Source of the DNA: Parapedobacter pyrenivorans
Lineage (GTDB): Bacteria; Bacteroidota; Bacteroidia; Sphingobacteriales; Sphingobacteriaceae
Direction of reading: 5' to 3'
DNA: 64,000 nucleotides
Assembly (NCBI RefSeq): GCF_014636865.1
Contig: NZ_BMER01000002.1
Coordinates: 1-64,000, forward strand
Under the pieces are notes generated by a model. It was given only the letters and a program-made list of their open reading frames with translations, was not told the DNA's origin and did not search any database. Made by a program: the position numbers and the translations under genes. Each line of letters starts with the position of its first letter. Positions within the stretch are counted from its first letter, which is position 1. This document shows, in pieces, positions 9,335 through 19,694 of this stretch.

Positions 9335-10261
9335 TCAATCGATAAAGTTATCCACTTCACGATAGGCAGCGATTAACTTCACCTCACCTTCCTTACCACC
9401 CACCGATTTACCATGTTCCATACCCACAACTCCACGGTATCCCTTGTCATATATATGCCTGAATAGGTTTTTGTAATTAATTTCACCGGTTGTAGGCTCC
9501 CGCCTTCCCGGATTGTCACCGGTTTGGAAGTATGCGATTTCATCCCAACACCGGTCAATGTTGGCAATCAGATCGCCTTCGTTGCGTTGCATATGGTACA
9601 CATCGTAAAGGATCTTGCAAGAAGGACTATTTACCCCTTTGCAAATCAGGTAAGTTTGGGTAGCGGTTCTCAAAAACAGGTCCGGCGTATCACTCAGTGG
9701 TTCCAGTACCATGATGATTCCATGCGGTTCTAAAATTTCCGCTCCCCGACGCAACGCCTCGATGACATTTGCTGTCTGAATATCTAATGGTAGATTTCTG
9801 GCAAAATCGCCTGGAACCACGGTCGTGAATTTGCCTCCACACCGTTTGGCAAGCTCAATGGCTTGCCGGCAACCTTTGATGAAAACATCAACATGCTCCT
9901 GTTTGCCCGCTGCCAGCGTGTTTGCTCCGTTTCCGCCCTTATCCAGTACGAAAACCCCCATATCCATGCCTAGCTTAGCCAATAAAGCACCTATACGCTC
10001 CTGCTCTTCGACCGACCGCCCTGAGAAACCGTTGTCTTCTATACTTCGGAACCCCTTATCGTATGCAAACTGGATTTGGTCGAGGATATTCTTTCCCGCA
10101 TGATTCTCAAACTGGCCTTGATGGGGGCCATAGTTTAGATTGAACGGTCTGTTTTCTTGTCTATTCCGTCTTTCTTCAGAAAAAGCGGATAACGAACCAT
10201 TGCTGACGACCGCTCCCGTCGCTAACAGCGAGTTACGGATAAATTGACTCCTTCTCATCAT
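9335..10261 (-). CDS. Sugar phosphate isomerase/epimerase-type TIM-barrel protein (hydroxypyruvate isomerase-like)
   Basis: 308 residues when started at the ATG-ATG pair at 10261, which gives MMRRSQFIRNSLLATGAV, a Tat-like export signal. The 21-codon upstream extension is unlikely to be translated. The body is an AP-endonuclease-2-type barrel with metal-binding acidic and His residues (MVLEPLSD, YDVYHMQRNEGD, FQTGDNPGRREP, VGMEHGKS). This resembles hydroxypyruvate isomerase and periplasmic sugar isomerases of Bacteroidota. It probably acts on a sugar or keto-sugar in the periplasm, consistent with the exported neighbours. Confidence 0.82.
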   Translation of the reverse strand: MMRRSQFIRNSLLATGAVVSNGSLSAFSEERRNRQENRPFNLNYGPHQGQFENHAGKNILDQIQFAYDKGFRSIEDNGFSGRSVEEQERIGALLAKLGMDMGVFVLDKGGNGANTLAAGKQEHVDVFIKGCRQAIELAKRCGGKFTTVVPGDFARNLPLDIQTANVIEALRRGAEILEPHGIIMVLEPLSDTPDLFLRTATQTYLICKGVNSPSCKILYDVYHMQRNEGDLIANIDRCWDEIAYFQTGDNPGRREPTTGEINYKNLFRHIYDKGYRGVVGMEHGKSVGGKEGEVKLIAAYREVDNFID

Positions 10262-10334
10262 AATAATTGTTCTTAAAAGCCTTATGCAACCTGCGTCGGT
10301 GCCCTCACCGCGCATAGCCGACACATCTTAATAA

Positions 10335-11345
10335 TTAGTTAATCAACTTTTTAAATCCAACACTCATGGTATCCCTTATGGCGCCAGTTCCATCCCGATA
10401 AACTACAAAGACATCCATGTCTTTACGTTTGTTCGCAAACGTTATTGCCTCATCGGCCTTCATAGCCATGATTACGTTATCATATCCGTCAGCCGTGATG
10501 GCATCTTTTGCGTAAATGGTCGCACTGATGATACCTGTATCAAAGGGATATCCGGTTTTTGGATCGATATGATGCGATACCCGCCGCGTCCCCTCCTGCA
10601 AAAACTTACGGTAATTGCCCGCCGTAGTGATCGCACCTATCCTCACCGTTATCACATCCTGGATGACCACATGCTCGTCACCATTGCGTGCAGGACGCTC
10701 AATTCCAATACGCATCGGCTCGCCATCAGGCTTAGGTCCCCTCACCCGCAATTCGCCCCCCAATTCCACGATGTAATGAATTATTCCGTTGCGTTCCAGA
10801 TGATCTGCCAGCACGTCAACACTATATCCCTGCGCCACGCCATTCATATCCAACTTGATACACGGCTTCTTTTTCGTCAACCGGCGGCCTTTCAACCGAA
10901 TCATATCCATCCCCACGCAAGCAAGCGCATCATGTATCGCCGCACTATCCGGGAAATGGTTTATTGCTTCCACACCAAAGCCCCAAAGTTGGACCAATGG
11001 CGCTACCGTCGGATCAAAAACACCCCTGCTGTCGCGGTATATTTCGAATGATCGCTTAAGCACCCGATAGAAATGCTCGTCAACCATCACTTCCTCTCCA
11101 ATGCCACCATTGATCTTATTGATCAGCGAATAAGGTTTATATAACGACATGGAGCTATCAATTACTACGAGTATACTATCAACAGCTTCTTTTGAAACTA
11201 CACGATCTTCTGCATAATAAGTAATGGTGTAGTCCGTACCCTGGGCATACCCCGCAATCTGATATCGTCTTAAACCGGAATCAGTAGCGCTTATCGATAT
11301 AACCCAACAGGCTATCGCGGCGAGCGGCACCGATCTTTTCCACAT
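10335..11345 (-). CDS. apbE: FAD:protein FMN transferase (ApbE), exported
   Basis: 336 residues from the ATG at 11345 (a GTG two codons upstream overlaps the preceding stop and is an alternative). A signal peptide is followed by ApbE motifs: the N-terminal domain (AGYAQGTDYTITYY), GVFDPTVAPLVQLWGFG, and KLDMNGVAQGYSVD corresponding to the usual LDLGGIAKGYAVD flavin/Mg region. The enzyme covalently attaches FMN to a Thr/Ser of an extracytosolic target. No obvious FMN-accepting protein is encoded nearby, which is unusual. It abuts the Gfo/Idh gene, so the two are probably translationally coupled. Confidence 0.88.
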   Translation of the reverse strand: MWKRSVPLAAIACWVISISATDSGLRRYQIAGYAQGTDYTITYYAEDRVVSKEAVDSILVVIDSSMSLYKPYSLINKINGGIGEEVMVDEHFYRVLKRSFEIYRDSRGVFDPTVAPLVQLWGFGVEAINHFPDSAAIHDALACVGMDMIRLKGRRLTKKKPCIKLDMNGVAQGYSVDVLADHLERNGIIHYIVELGGELRVRGPKPDGEPMRIGIERPARNGDEHVVIQDVITVRIGAITTAGNYRKFLQEGTRRVSHHIDPKTGYPFDTGIISATIYAKDAITADGYDNVIMAMKADEAITFANKRKDMDVFVVYRDGTGAIRDTMSVGFKKLIN

Positions 11346-11350
11346 GCCCA

Positions 11351-12670
11351 CTATACCACAACAGTCTGTCCGGGTATGGCATACGGATAAATACCACGCT
11401 CGTCAGGCAACACCTTCGGCATGGCATCCCAAGCAAAACGCTCGGGCATCAGATCGATGTTAGACTTCAGTGCGTCCTCCCATTTGATTACCTGACCGGA
11501 GTAAGTCGCCAATCTACCGATGATACCCGTGAGCGTGCTGTATGCCCCGTATTCGGCGTTATCAAATTTGTACTCTCCTTTTGCTATCGCCTCGAAAAGT
11601 TCCACATGTTCGTGTTGGTAAGGATTGGCTTGGCCGCGCTTGGGATGGCTGAATAGCTCATTACCTTTATGATCCCAAAGGACACCGTCATTCCCGGCAG
11701 AAAGATATACTCGCCCTTTAGTGCCCTGAAACGTTTCGTCTACCCGATTGGCGGTTCCTTCGAAATGTCGGCACTGGCTATAAATAACCGATCCGTCTGC
11801 ATAAGTGAGCTCGACGGCGTGGTTGTCATAAATCTCGCCATATTCCTTGCCTGTACGCCATGCACGGCTTCCCGTACCCTGTATGGATACCGGATAACTA
11901 CCCTTTACCCAATTAACCACGTCAATTTGGTGAACGTGTTGCTCTACAATATGGTCGCCGCATAGCCAATTGAAATAATACCAATTGCGCATCTGGTATT
12001 CCATTTCTGTTTGACCGGGCTGGCGCGGGCGCACCCAAACGCCACCGCTGTTCCAATAAACCTGGCCTGATACAATATCACCGATTGCACCATCTTGAAT
12101 TCGTCGGATCGTTTCCCTGTAGTTGGCCTGGTAACGGCGCTGTAGCCCTACCACTACATTCAGTTTCTTCCGTTTAGCCTCCTCTGCGGCAACCAATACC
12201 CTGCGGATGCCCGGGATGTCTACGGCGACCGGCTTTTCCATGAAGACATGCTTGCTCTGCCGCACCGCCTCTTCAAAGTGGATTGGCCTGAATCCTGGTG
12301 AGGTAGCTAAAATGACCACATCGGCTAATGGAATGGCCTGTTTATAGGCATCAAAACCAACGAATTTCCGATCTTCAGGCACATCTAATTTGTCCGCATG
12401 GCGCTCCGACAGTTTGGTATAAGCCTCGTCCAACCTGTCGCGGAAAGCGTCGGCCAATGCGACGATCTTAATATTGGCACCCGATGCGATTGCATCAAAA
12501 GCAGCACCTGTGCCCCTGCCGCCGCAACCAATAACGACAACCTTGATCGTATCGTCCACACTTGCATGTGCGCCCATAAATGGCACACTACTTAACATTG
12601 CGCCGCCTGCTAATAGCGCCGACGTCTTCAGAAATTCTCGGCGTTGTCCACCCAAATTTGTTGTATCCAT
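11351..12670 (-). CDS. Gfo/Idh/MocA-family oxidoreductase with Tat signal
   Basis: 439 residues. A twin-arginine signal (GGQRREFLKTSALLAGGAML) precedes a Rossmann fold (KVVVIGCGGRGTGAAFDA) and the EKP motif (HVFMEKPVAVD) at the sugar-binding site; NWYYFNWLCGDHIVEQHVHQ follows in two parts and contains catalytic His residues. These enzymes oxidise or reduce sugar hydroxyls with NAD(P); Tat-exported forms in Bacteroidota carry a tightly bound cofactor. Within this operon it may interconvert keto-sugars made by the GMC dehydrogenase. Confidence 0.9.
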   Translation of the reverse strand: MDTTNLGGQRREFLKTSALLAGGAMLSSVPFMGAHASVDDTIKVVVIGCGGRGTGAAFDAIASGANIKIVALADAFRDRLDEAYTKLSERHADKLDVPEDRKFVGFDAYKQAIPLADVVILATSPGFRPIHFEEAVRQSKHVFMEKPVAVDIPGIRRVLVAAEEAKRKKLNVVVGLQRRYQANYRETIRRIQDGAIGDIVSGQVYWNSGGVWVRPRQPGQTEMEYQMRNWYYFNWLCGDHIVEQHVHQIDVVNWVKGSYPVSIQGTGSRAWRTGKEYGEIYDNHAVELTYADGSVIYSQCRHFEGTANRVDETFQGTKGRVYLSAGNDGVLWDHKGNELFSHPKRGQANPYQHEHVELFEAIAKGEYKFDNAEYGAYSTLTGIIGRLATYSGQVIKWEDALKSNIDLMPERFAWDAMPKVLPDERGIYPYAIPGQTVVV

Positions 12671-12715
12671 TTGCTTTAGTCTATCTTATGGTTAAAAAAT
12701 TCATAGGGTATTAAA

Positions 12716-13678
12716 TCAATAATCTTCTATCGGTGCCCGTTCGAAATAGGCTTCGATTTCCGCGTCAGTCGGCGGATTCAACGGCCGCACTAACCGGACA
12801 CCGATAAACGGAGCTTCGGGAAACCACCAGTTGCTTTTCGGTATCTGCGGATCAAGTTGCTTCCATGACGGGTCGGAAGGCAGACGTGATGCAGACCGAA
12901 GGTCCCCGACGGCATCCTCGAACGATCCACCCCGGATACTATGCGGGTATAGTTTTTCCGGTGTGGCCACCGGATTGTCCGCCATAGTATCCTCGAAATG
13001 GCTATAGAAATCTACTATATATTGATCATATGTCCACTCGGCCACATTGCCATGCATGTCATACAGTCCCCAAGCGTTAGGCTTTTTTTGGCCTACTTTG
13101 TGGGTTTTGTTGCCACTGTTTGCTGCGTACCACGCGTAGTCGCCCAACTCAGCTTCATCGTCCCCAAAATAGTATTCGGTTTCGCTACCCGCGCGGCATG
13201 CATATTCCCACTCCGCTTCTGTAGGCAAGCGATAGAATACACCTGTACGCACATACAACCATTTACAAAACTGAATAGCATTATATTGGGTCATCGCCAG
13301 GGCCGGATGTCCTTCCTTACCCATGCCGAAGGTCATGTCCAGATAAGGTTTCGTAGGCCGGGTTACTGCGTCCACCTCCGATTCGATACTACCTCCGCTG
13401 CGCGACAATTCGAGATCTTTGTAAACAAACGGTTCATACAAATCCCAGGTTACTTCGTAAGTACCCATCCAGAATGGATCTATTTTTACCTGATGTACCG
13501 GTTGCTCATCTGCATTACCATGTATGCTCCCCATAGCGTACTCCCCTCCGGAAATCGGCTGCATCGTAAATTTAAGGGCAGTGCCCGCTATTTGTTGGGT
13601 ATACGGTTTGAAATCTTCTTGAGCTACGGCAACGTTCAGCAACAATAGGCTGGTAAAAAATACAGAATTAACAGACAT
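12716..13678 (-). CDS. SUMF1/formylglycine-generating-enzyme-like exported protein
   Basis: 320 residues from the ATG at 13678, which gives a clean signal peptide (MSVNSVFFTSLLLLNVAVA-QE); a longer TTG start adds 20 codons without it. SUMF1 fold motifs are present: GGEYAMGS, YEVTWDLYEPF, YRLPTEAEWEYACRAG, WGLYDMHGNVAEWT, RGGSFEDAVGDLRSASR. The active-site Cys pair of true formylglycine-generating enzymes is missing in the RGGSF region, so this is a non-FGE member, perhaps a binding or accessory protein. It is the first gene of the leftward seven-gene operon. Confidence 0.85.
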   Translation of the reverse strand: MSVNSVFFTSLLLLNVAVAQEDFKPYTQQIAGTALKFTMQPISGGEYAMGSIHGNADEQPVHQVKIDPFWMGTYEVTWDLYEPFVYKDLELSRSGGSIESEVDAVTRPTKPYLDMTFGMGKEGHPALAMTQYNAIQFCKWLYVRTGVFYRLPTEAEWEYACRAGSETEYYFGDDEAELGDYAWYAANSGNKTHKVGQKKPNAWGLYDMHGNVAEWTYDQYIVDFYSHFEDTMADNPVATPEKLYPHSIRGGSFEDAVGDLRSASRLPSDPSWKQLDPQIPKSNWWFPEAPFIGVRLVRPLNPPTDAEIEAYFERAPIEDY

Positions 13679-13885
13679 CTCAGCTATAATCAATAAAAAA
13701 TTGGTGGCTGAATTTACTGCCTTTTTATTTAAATCCAAAATATACCCGGCATTTTAACAATCGCCTAATCCTATGCTTTCGGCAAACACTTGCATCTTGA
13801 CGTAAAAAAATCGCCTGCAGTGTGTGATTAATACACTAGGGAAGGAAATCCGGATGTGGAAAACTTTTCTGACTAAAAGAATACC

Positions 13886-15262
13886 TTAAAACAACACCGG
13901 GTCAAATCTCGCTGTAAAATGTCGGAGTGAGGGGGATTCAAAAATTATTTGGTACCCATTAAATTCACGTCTTTTCTTGTAGACTTCCACGATGACTTCT
14001 GCTACATAGTCGATGTGGCTTTGTGTATATACCCTTCGGGGAATAGCAAGCCTTACCAATTCCATGGATGGTGGGATCAAACTACCGTCGATCGCATATT
14101 TACCAAACATCACGGATCCAATCTCCACGCCTCTTATCCCGCCTTCTAAATACAATGCATTACTCAAGGCTTGACCAGGATATTGGCATACGGGGATATG
14201 ATCCATGAATCGCTTTGCATCGAGGTATACAGCATGACCTCCCGTGGGTTTAATATAGGGGATACCGAATACATCAAGCTTATCACCTATATACTTGATA
14301 CTTCTGATCCGATACGTCAGGTAATCCTCTTCCATTACCTCTCGTAAGCCAATGGCTATGGCCTCCAAATCGCGACCGGCCAGCCCACCGTAGGTGAGGA
14401 ATCCTTCTGTCATAATCAACAGATTCTTGCACTTTTCGGCCAATTGCTCATCCCGTATCCCAATGAATCCACCAATGTTTGCAAAAGCATCCTTTTTTGC
14501 ACTCATTATGCAACCGTCTGTATGGGAAAACATCTCCTGCGCAATTTCCAGGATACTTTTTGTTTCGTAACCCGCTTCACGTAGCTTAATAAAATAGGCG
14601 TTCTCAGCAAACCTAGATGCATCAATAAATAGTGGTATCTGATATTGCTTGCATAGTGCACTCACTTCGCGAATATTACGCATGCTCACCGGCTGGCCAC
14701 CGCCCGAGTTGTTGGTTACGGTGAGCATCACCATCGAGCTATCGGCAATGCCCTTGTCGACGATGAAAGACTGCAACGCCGAAATGTCTAAATTGCCTTT
14801 AAACGGAGCGTCCAATGCCGGATCCATACCTTCCGTACAACGGAAGTCAACTCCCTCTGCTCCCGAAAATTCTACGTTGGCCCGAGTCGTATCAAACAGT
14901 GTATTGCTAAGTACATATTTACCAATACCCCCCACTATTGTAAACAGGATTTTCTCTGAAGCTCGGCCTTGATGTGTCGGGATGATAAACGGCATGCCGG
15001 TAATCTGTTTGACAACCTCTTCAAAACGAAAGAAGCTGTCGCTCCCTGCGTAACTTTCGTCCCCGCGCATGACACCGGCCCATTGTTCGCTGCTCATAGC
15101 GCTGGTACCGCTGTCCGTTAACAAATCGATGATTACATCCCTAGCTTTAATTAAAAAGGGATTATAATGGGCCTGCCTTAAAATATGGGCACGTTCGTCA
15201 CGTGTGGTAAAATAAATCGGCTCTACTGTTTTAATCTTAAAAGGTTCGATGATCGTATTCAT
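13886..15262 (-). CDS. tnaA: Tryptophanase (beta-eliminating lyase)
   Basis: 458 residues from the ATG at 15262 (an ATG four codons upstream is possible). PLP beta-eliminating lyase with the PLP-binding lysine in MSAKKDAFANIGG. Tryptophanase and tyrosine phenol-lyase are close relatives. Here the aromatic-pocket positions read FDTTR, where the tyrosine phenol-lyase has Thr-124, and GGIRGVEIGS, where the lyase has Arg-381 in VRSMERG. Both therefore resemble tryptophanase, which splits tryptophan to indole, pyruvate and ammonia. It is monocistronic, between the infB terminator and the SUMF1 operon. No tnaC-like leader peptide was recognised. Confidence 0.82.
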   Translation of the reverse strand: MNTIIEPFKIKTVEPIYFTTRDERAHILRQAHYNPFLIKARDVIIDLLTDSGTSAMSSEQWAGVMRGDESYAGSDSFFRFEEVVKQITGMPFIIPTHQGRASEKILFTIVGGIGKYVLSNTLFDTTRANVEFSGAEGVDFRCTEGMDPALDAPFKGNLDISALQSFIVDKGIADSSMVMLTVTNNSGGGQPVSMRNIREVSALCKQYQIPLFIDASRFAENAYFIKLREAGYETKSILEIAQEMFSHTDGCIMSAKKDAFANIGGFIGIRDEQLAEKCKNLLIMTEGFLTYGGLAGRDLEAIAIGLREVMEEDYLTYRIRSIKYIGDKLDVFGIPYIKPTGGHAVYLDAKRFMDHIPVCQYPGQALSNALYLEGGIRGVEIGSVMFGKYAIDGSLIPPSMELVRLAIPRRVYTQSHIDYVAEVIVEVYKKRREFNGYQIIFESPSLRHFTARFDPVLF

Positions 15263-15295
15263 GCGAAAAAACATTAAACATTACGTATAGATAAA

Positions 15296-15340
15296 CTGAA
15301 AAAACAACGCGGCCCGCTTTATTAAAAGCAGGCCGCGAAA
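15296..15340 (-). terminator. Terminator of the rimP-nusA-infB operon
   Basis: The minus strand forms a GC-rich stem (CGCGGCC 15308-15314 with GGCCGCG 15331-15337, extended by GCTTT/AAAGC) followed by TTGTTTTTT. It lies about 70 nt beyond the infB stop. Confidence 0.8.
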
Positions 15341-15407
15341 ATTTCAACATTCAGCTATGACGGTTGTTTGATGATGTTCTTCCACATACTTGGCATAGCT
15401 AACGTTG

Positions 15408-18344
15408 CTAGAGTTTACGTTTAACTTCCACTTGTTCATATGCCTCGATAATATCGCCCTCTTTGATATCGTTGAAGTTCTGAATATTTAATCCACATTC
15501 GTAACCAGTGGAAACTTCCTTCACGTCGTCCTTAAATCGTTTGAGCGACGCCAACTGTCCGGTATGTACAACTACACCATCTCGAATCACACGGATACTG
15601 TGATTGCGGTTGATTTTTCCGTCCAGCACCATACAGCCGGCAATCGTACCTACTTTGGTGATCTTAAAGGTCTCCCGAATTTCCACATTCGCCACAATTT
15701 TCTCTTCATATTTCGGCTCCAACATACCTTCCATCGCTGCCTTAACCTCCTCGATCGCGTCGTAGATAATCGAATATAGCCTGATATCGATCTGCTCTTG
15801 CTCGGCCAGTTTCCGGGCACTTGTAGAAGGTCTCACCTGGAAACCAATGATTATGGCATCAGAAGCTGAGGCTAACAAGACATCCGATTCAGAGATCTGG
15901 CCGACCGATTTATGGATAACGTTAACTTGGATTTCCTCCGTTGACAATTTGAGCAGGGAATCCGACAACGCTTCAATGGAACCATCCACGTCGCCTTTGA
16001 CAATAACATTAAGTTCCTTGAAGTTCCCAATGGCCAGTCGTCTTCCGATTTCATCCAACGTGATATGCTTTTGGGTACGCAAGCCCTGTTCACGTTGCAG
16101 CTGTAATCTTTTGTTAGCTACCTGTCGTGCCTCCACCTCACTTTCCATTTCATAAAACTTATCTCCGGCCGTAGGTGCACCAGACATCCCCAGTATTTGT
16201 ACCGGGGTTGCAGGCCCAGCTTCTGTCACCTTCTGCCCGCGCTCATTGTATAGCGCCTTCACCTTTCCGCTATGGGATCCTGCTAATATAGGTGCTCCCA
16301 CCCTAAGTGTTCCCGATTGAATCAATACAGTGGTAACGATACCCCTGCCTTTATCGAGGCTTGCCTCAATTACCGAACCAACAGCGCGCTTACCGGGATC
16401 TGCCGTCAATTCGAGCATCTCGGCTTCAAGCAGAACTTTTTCCAGCAATAAATCTACATTCTCACCTGTTTTACCAGATATTTCCTGGCATTGGTATTTA
16501 CCACCCCAATCTTCAACCAGAATATTCATCGTAGACAACTGCTCACGAATCTTGTCAGCACTTGCACCGGGTTTGTCTATTTTAGTAAAGGCAAATACGA
16601 TAGGCACACCTGCCGCCTGTGCGTGATTGATCGCTTCCTTTGTCTGGGGCATCACACTGTCATCAGCGGCGATTACGATGATTGCGATATCTGTTACTTT
16701 TGCACCGCGAGCACGCATCGCCGTAAAGGCTTCGTGGCCAGGCGTATCCAAAAACGTCAGTTTACGCCCATCATCAAGGGTCACCTCATAGGCGCCAATA
16801 TGTTGGGTTATTCCCCCTGCTTCGCCACCGATCACATTCGTCTTACGGACATAGTCAAGTAGGGAAGTCTTACCGTGGTCTACGTGGCCCATTACCGTCA
16901 CAATAGGTGCACGGGGTATAAGATTCTCTGGGTTATCGGACTCCTCGAGTTCGGTGTTTTCTTCATCCTCCGGCTTCACAAACTCGATTTCATAACCAAA
17001 TTCATCAGCAACAATCGCAATAGTTTCAGCATCCAGCCGCTGATTGATTGAGACAAAAAGCCCCAAGCTCATACAGGTAGCTATGATCTGCGTCACTTGC
17101 ACACCCATCATATTGGCTAGGTCATTTGCTGTTACAAACTCAGTGACCCTCAGTACCTTGGACATCATTTCCTGTTCCAAAGCCGCCTCTTCTGCCGATT
17201 GAGCAATATCATCGCGCTTCTGACGACGAAGTTTCGCTCGCTGCGCAAATTTACCGGATTTACCTGCGCCACTAAGACGTGCAAGCGTTGCCTTTATTTG
17301 ATCCTGTATTTCCTTTTCGGTTGGCTCTTCCCTATTCTCAGTGGTATGCCGGGGTTTGCCCTTGAAGTCCGGGCGTCCTTTGGGCCCTCCATGCTGGCCG
17401 GGAGTAGTGGTTCCCGGACGTTGTTGAGTTGTCGGCTTATCTTTACGTTTGCGCTTGCGCTTCTGATCCTGGGATGAAATGCCAGAAGAACTGGAAGAAG
17501 CAACCGGCTTTTCTTTTGGCTGATGCGCGGCCAAGTCAATACGGCCAACCACGTTAGGCCCGGTTAGACGCTGTGCTCGTGCCCGTATTACGTCACTATG
17601 GGGTTGGCGTACATTTTCTTTAATGTCAGCTTTTCCTTCTTCCTGCTTAGCCGCAACCTGTGGTACTTCCGGTATAGGCTCAACTGCTGTTGTTTCAGCA
17701 ACAACGGGTTGTTGTTCCGGCTTCTCTTCAACGGGTTCTTTACTTGACTCCTCCACTTCCGGAACCTTTGTTTCTGCAGGCACAGGTTCCTCCTGTATAT
17801 TTACAGGTTCTTTCTGCACATCAGCTTCCGAAGGCAAAGGAACCCCTTTCTCCGTTATTTCTTCCTTAGGCGTTTCCTTCTGAGGTTTCCCGCCCTTGAG
17901 ATTTGCCAAATCTATCTTGCCGACGATCTTCATGCCCGATACATGCGGCTTTTCTTCTACTTGCGATACCTCATCTTTTTCTTGATCTTTATCCTTATCT
18001 TGATCAGGTGTGGGCACCTGGCGCTCTTCCGGAGTAAATGCACCAGTATTCTTGATCAGAATTTCTTCTGTATCACTGTCTCTCTGTGGTTTTTGCACAA
18101 CGCTCTCCGAAGGTGACTCATCACGACGGATTTTACCAATGATAATTTGGTTGGCTTCTTCCTTCACAATCTTGTCACCTTGAAACTCCCGTAAAAGAAC
18201 ATCATAGGTGTCGCTGTCCAACTTGGTTCCTGGCTTGGATTCGATTTCATAACCGCTTTTGGCCAAAAAATCGACAGCAGTGCCTATACCAATGTTCAGT
18301 TCCTTTGCTGCTTTCAGTAATGTTATGCTCTTACCTTCTGACAT
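15408..18344 (-). CDS. infB: Translation initiation factor IF-2
   Basis: A 978-residue IF-2. The N-terminal IF2_N-like segment ([20 protein letters not shown]) is followed by a long low-complexity Glu/Pro/Lys/Thr-rich region to about 390, then a second IF2_N segment, the G domain from about 480, and C-terminal domains. G-motifs: GHVDHGKTS (G1, about 485), DTPGHEAF (G3, about 528) and TKID (G4, about 585), where NKID is usual. It brings initiator tRNA to the 30S subunit. The 110-nt gap to nusA contains an own promoter, so infB can be expressed separately from rimP-nusA. Confidence 0.97.
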   Translation of the reverse strand: MSEGKSITLLKAAKELNIGIGTAVDFLAKSGYEIESKPGTKLDSDTYDVLLREFQGDKIVKEEANQIIIGKIRRDESPSESVVQKPQRDSDTEEILIKNTGAFTPEERQVPTPDQDKDKDQEKDEVSQVEEKPHVSGMKIVGKIDLANLKGGKPQKETPKEEITEKGVPLPSEADVQKEPVNIQEEPVPAETKVPEVEESSKEPVEEKPEQQPVVAETTAVEPIPEVPQVAAKQEEGKADIKENVRQPHSDVIRARAQRLTGPNVVGRIDLAAHQPKEKPVASSSSSGISSQDQKRKRKRKDKPTTQQRPGTTTPGQHGGPKGRPDFKGKPRHTTENREEPTEKEIQDQIKATLARLSGAGKSGKFAQRAKLRRQKRDDIAQSAEEAALEQEMMSKVLRVTEFVTANDLANMMGVQVTQIIATCMSLGLFVSINQRLDAETIAIVADEFGYEIEFVKPEDEENTELEESDNPENLIPRAPIVTVMGHVDHGKTSLLDYVRKTNVIGGEAGGITQHIGAYEVTLDDGRKLTFLDTPGHEAFTAMRARGAKVTDIAIIVIAADDSVMPQTKEAINHAQAAGVPIVFAFTKIDKPGASADKIREQLSTMNILVEDWGGKYQCQEISGKTGENVDLLLEKVLLEAEMLELTADPGKRAVGSVIEASLDKGRGIVTTVLIQSGTLRVGAPILAGSHSGKVKALYNERGQKVTEAGPATPVQILGMSGAPTAGDKFYEMESEVEARQVANKRLQLQREQGLRTQKHITLDEIGRRLAIGNFKELNVIVKGDVDGSIEALSDSLLKLSTEEIQVNVIHKSVGQISESDVLLASASDAIIIGFQVRPSTSARKLAEQEQIDIRLYSIIYDAIEEVKAAMEGMLEPKYEEKIVANVEIRETFKITKVGTIAGCMVLDGKINRNHSIRVIRDGVVVHTGQLASLKRFKDDVKEVSTGYECGLNIQNFNDIKEGDIIEAYEQVEVKRKL

Positions 18345-18378
18345 TTAATTTATTTACCTCTCGTTTTTTGTGCTGATA

Positions 18379-18412
18379 CAAAAGTATATTTTTTTAAGCG
18401 TTTATCGGCAAA
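18379..18412 (-). promoter_or_regulatory. Internal promoter for infB
   Basis: On the minus strand TTTG (18412-18409), a 22-nt spacer and TACTTTTG (18386-18379) match the Bacteroidota consensus. The predicted start gives a leader of about 30 nt before the infB ATG at 18344. Confidence 0.6.
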
Positions 18413-18454
18413 GAATTAAAAAAGCGTGGCCGTAGGCGTATCCTGTCGACAACT

Positions 18455-19693
18455 TTACTCAAATTCAGCCTGCAACACTTGAATGATTTCTTGGATGGTA
18501 TTTTCCTCCAAATCGGTACGTCTCGCTAAATCTTCTACCGAAAGCGCTAGCACCGATTTTGCCGTATCCAAGCCTACCCGTTTCAGTTCATCGATGATCC
18601 AACCATCAATTTCATCTGCAAATTCTTCAATATCCACATCCTCCTCTATCTCTTCTGCCTCGCGATAAACATCTATTTCATAGCCTGTAAGCTTACCGGC
18701 AAGCTTGATATTGTGCCCCCCACGTCCAATGGCTAATGACACTTGGTCAGATTTAAGATAGACCGCCGCGGTCTTATGCTCGTCATCCAACTTTATCGAT
18801 CCGATGCGAGCCGGACTTAATGCCCTTTGAATATACAATTGGGTATTATTCGTATAATTAATAACGTCGATGTTTTCATTGCGAAGCTCACGGACAATAC
18901 CGTGGATGCGGGAACCTTTCATGCCGACACAAGCACCCACTGGGTCAATGCGGTCGTCATAAGATTCAACGGCCACTTTAGCGCGCTCACCCGGCTCACG
19001 GACAATCTTCCTGATGGTAATCAGCCCGTCGAATATCTCGGGCACTTCCAGCTCAAAAAGGCGCTGTAAAAACGCCGGAGCCGTGCGTGAAATAATAATC
19101 CGTGGATTGGCATTGACCATTTCGACTTTATCAACCACCGCCCGGATGGTATCACCTTTTTTGAAATAGTCGGCAGGAATCTGTTCTGTCTTAGGCAAAA
19201 TCAGTTCATTGCCATCGTCATCGAGTACCAAGGTTTCCTTTTTCCATATTTGGTACACCTCTCCGGTAATTAATTCACCTTCCCTGTCTTTATATTTCTT
19301 AAATACTTCGTCTTTCTCTAATTCCAGGATTTTGGAAACCAAGGTCTGCCTCGCGGCTAAGATTGCCCTGCGTCCAAAGCTCTCCAACGTGATTTCCTCG
19401 ATGTAGTCATCGCCCACCTCAAGATCCGGATCAAATTTCCGCGCATCAGTCAATTCGATTTCCAAATCGTCATCTTCGGAAAACTCATCTTCCACGACTA
19501 CGCGTGTACGCCAAATTTCCAAATCGCCGTTGTCTGGATTGACAATAACGTCGCAATTTTCATCGGTACCATACTTCCTACGGATCATGCTACGGAACAC
19601 CTCTTCCAGCACACTGATGACCGTAGGGCGGTCGATGTTTTTGAACTCTTTAAATTCTTGAAAAGAGTCAATGAGATTGATATTGTTGCTCAT
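18455..19693 (-). CDS. nusA: Transcription termination/antitermination factor NusA
   Basis: 412 residues: N-terminal RNA-polymerase-binding domain, S1 domain (GEVYQIWKKETLVLDDDG), KH1 (GACVGMKGSRIHGIVREL) and KH2 (AIGRGGHNIKLAGKLTGYEI), then a short acidic tail with a helix-hairpin-like end (VEDLARRTDLEENTIQEI). It modulates pausing, termination and antitermination. It starts 1 nt after the rimP stop, so translation is coupled. The hairpin-terminator in the operon leader is a plausible target for autoregulation (inference). Confidence 0.97.
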   Translation of the reverse strand: MSNNINLIDSFQEFKEFKNIDRPTVISVLEEVFRSMIRRKYGTDENCDVIVNPDNGDLEIWRTRVVVEDEFSEDDDLEIELTDARKFDPDLEVGDDYIEEITLESFGRRAILAARQTLVSKILELEKDEVFKKYKDREGELITGEVYQIWKKETLVLDDDGNELILPKTEQIPADYFKKGDTIRAVVDKVEMVNANPRIIISRTAPAFLQRLFELEVPEIFDGLITIRKIVREPGERAKVAVESYDDRIDPVGACVGMKGSRIHGIVRELRNENIDVINYTNNTQLYIQRALSPARIGSIKLDDEHKTAAVYLKSDQVSLAIGRGGHNIKLAGKLTGYEIDVYREAEEIEEDVDIEEFADEIDGWIIDELKRVGLDTAKSVLALSVEDLARRTDLEENTIQEIIQVLQAEFE

Positions 19694-19694
19694 T

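Noticed and set aside
13886-15262. Tyrosine phenol-lyase as identity of the beta-eliminating lyase.
   Set aside because: The two pocket positions diagnostic for the phenol-lyase (Thr-124, Arg-381) carry tryptophanase-like residues.
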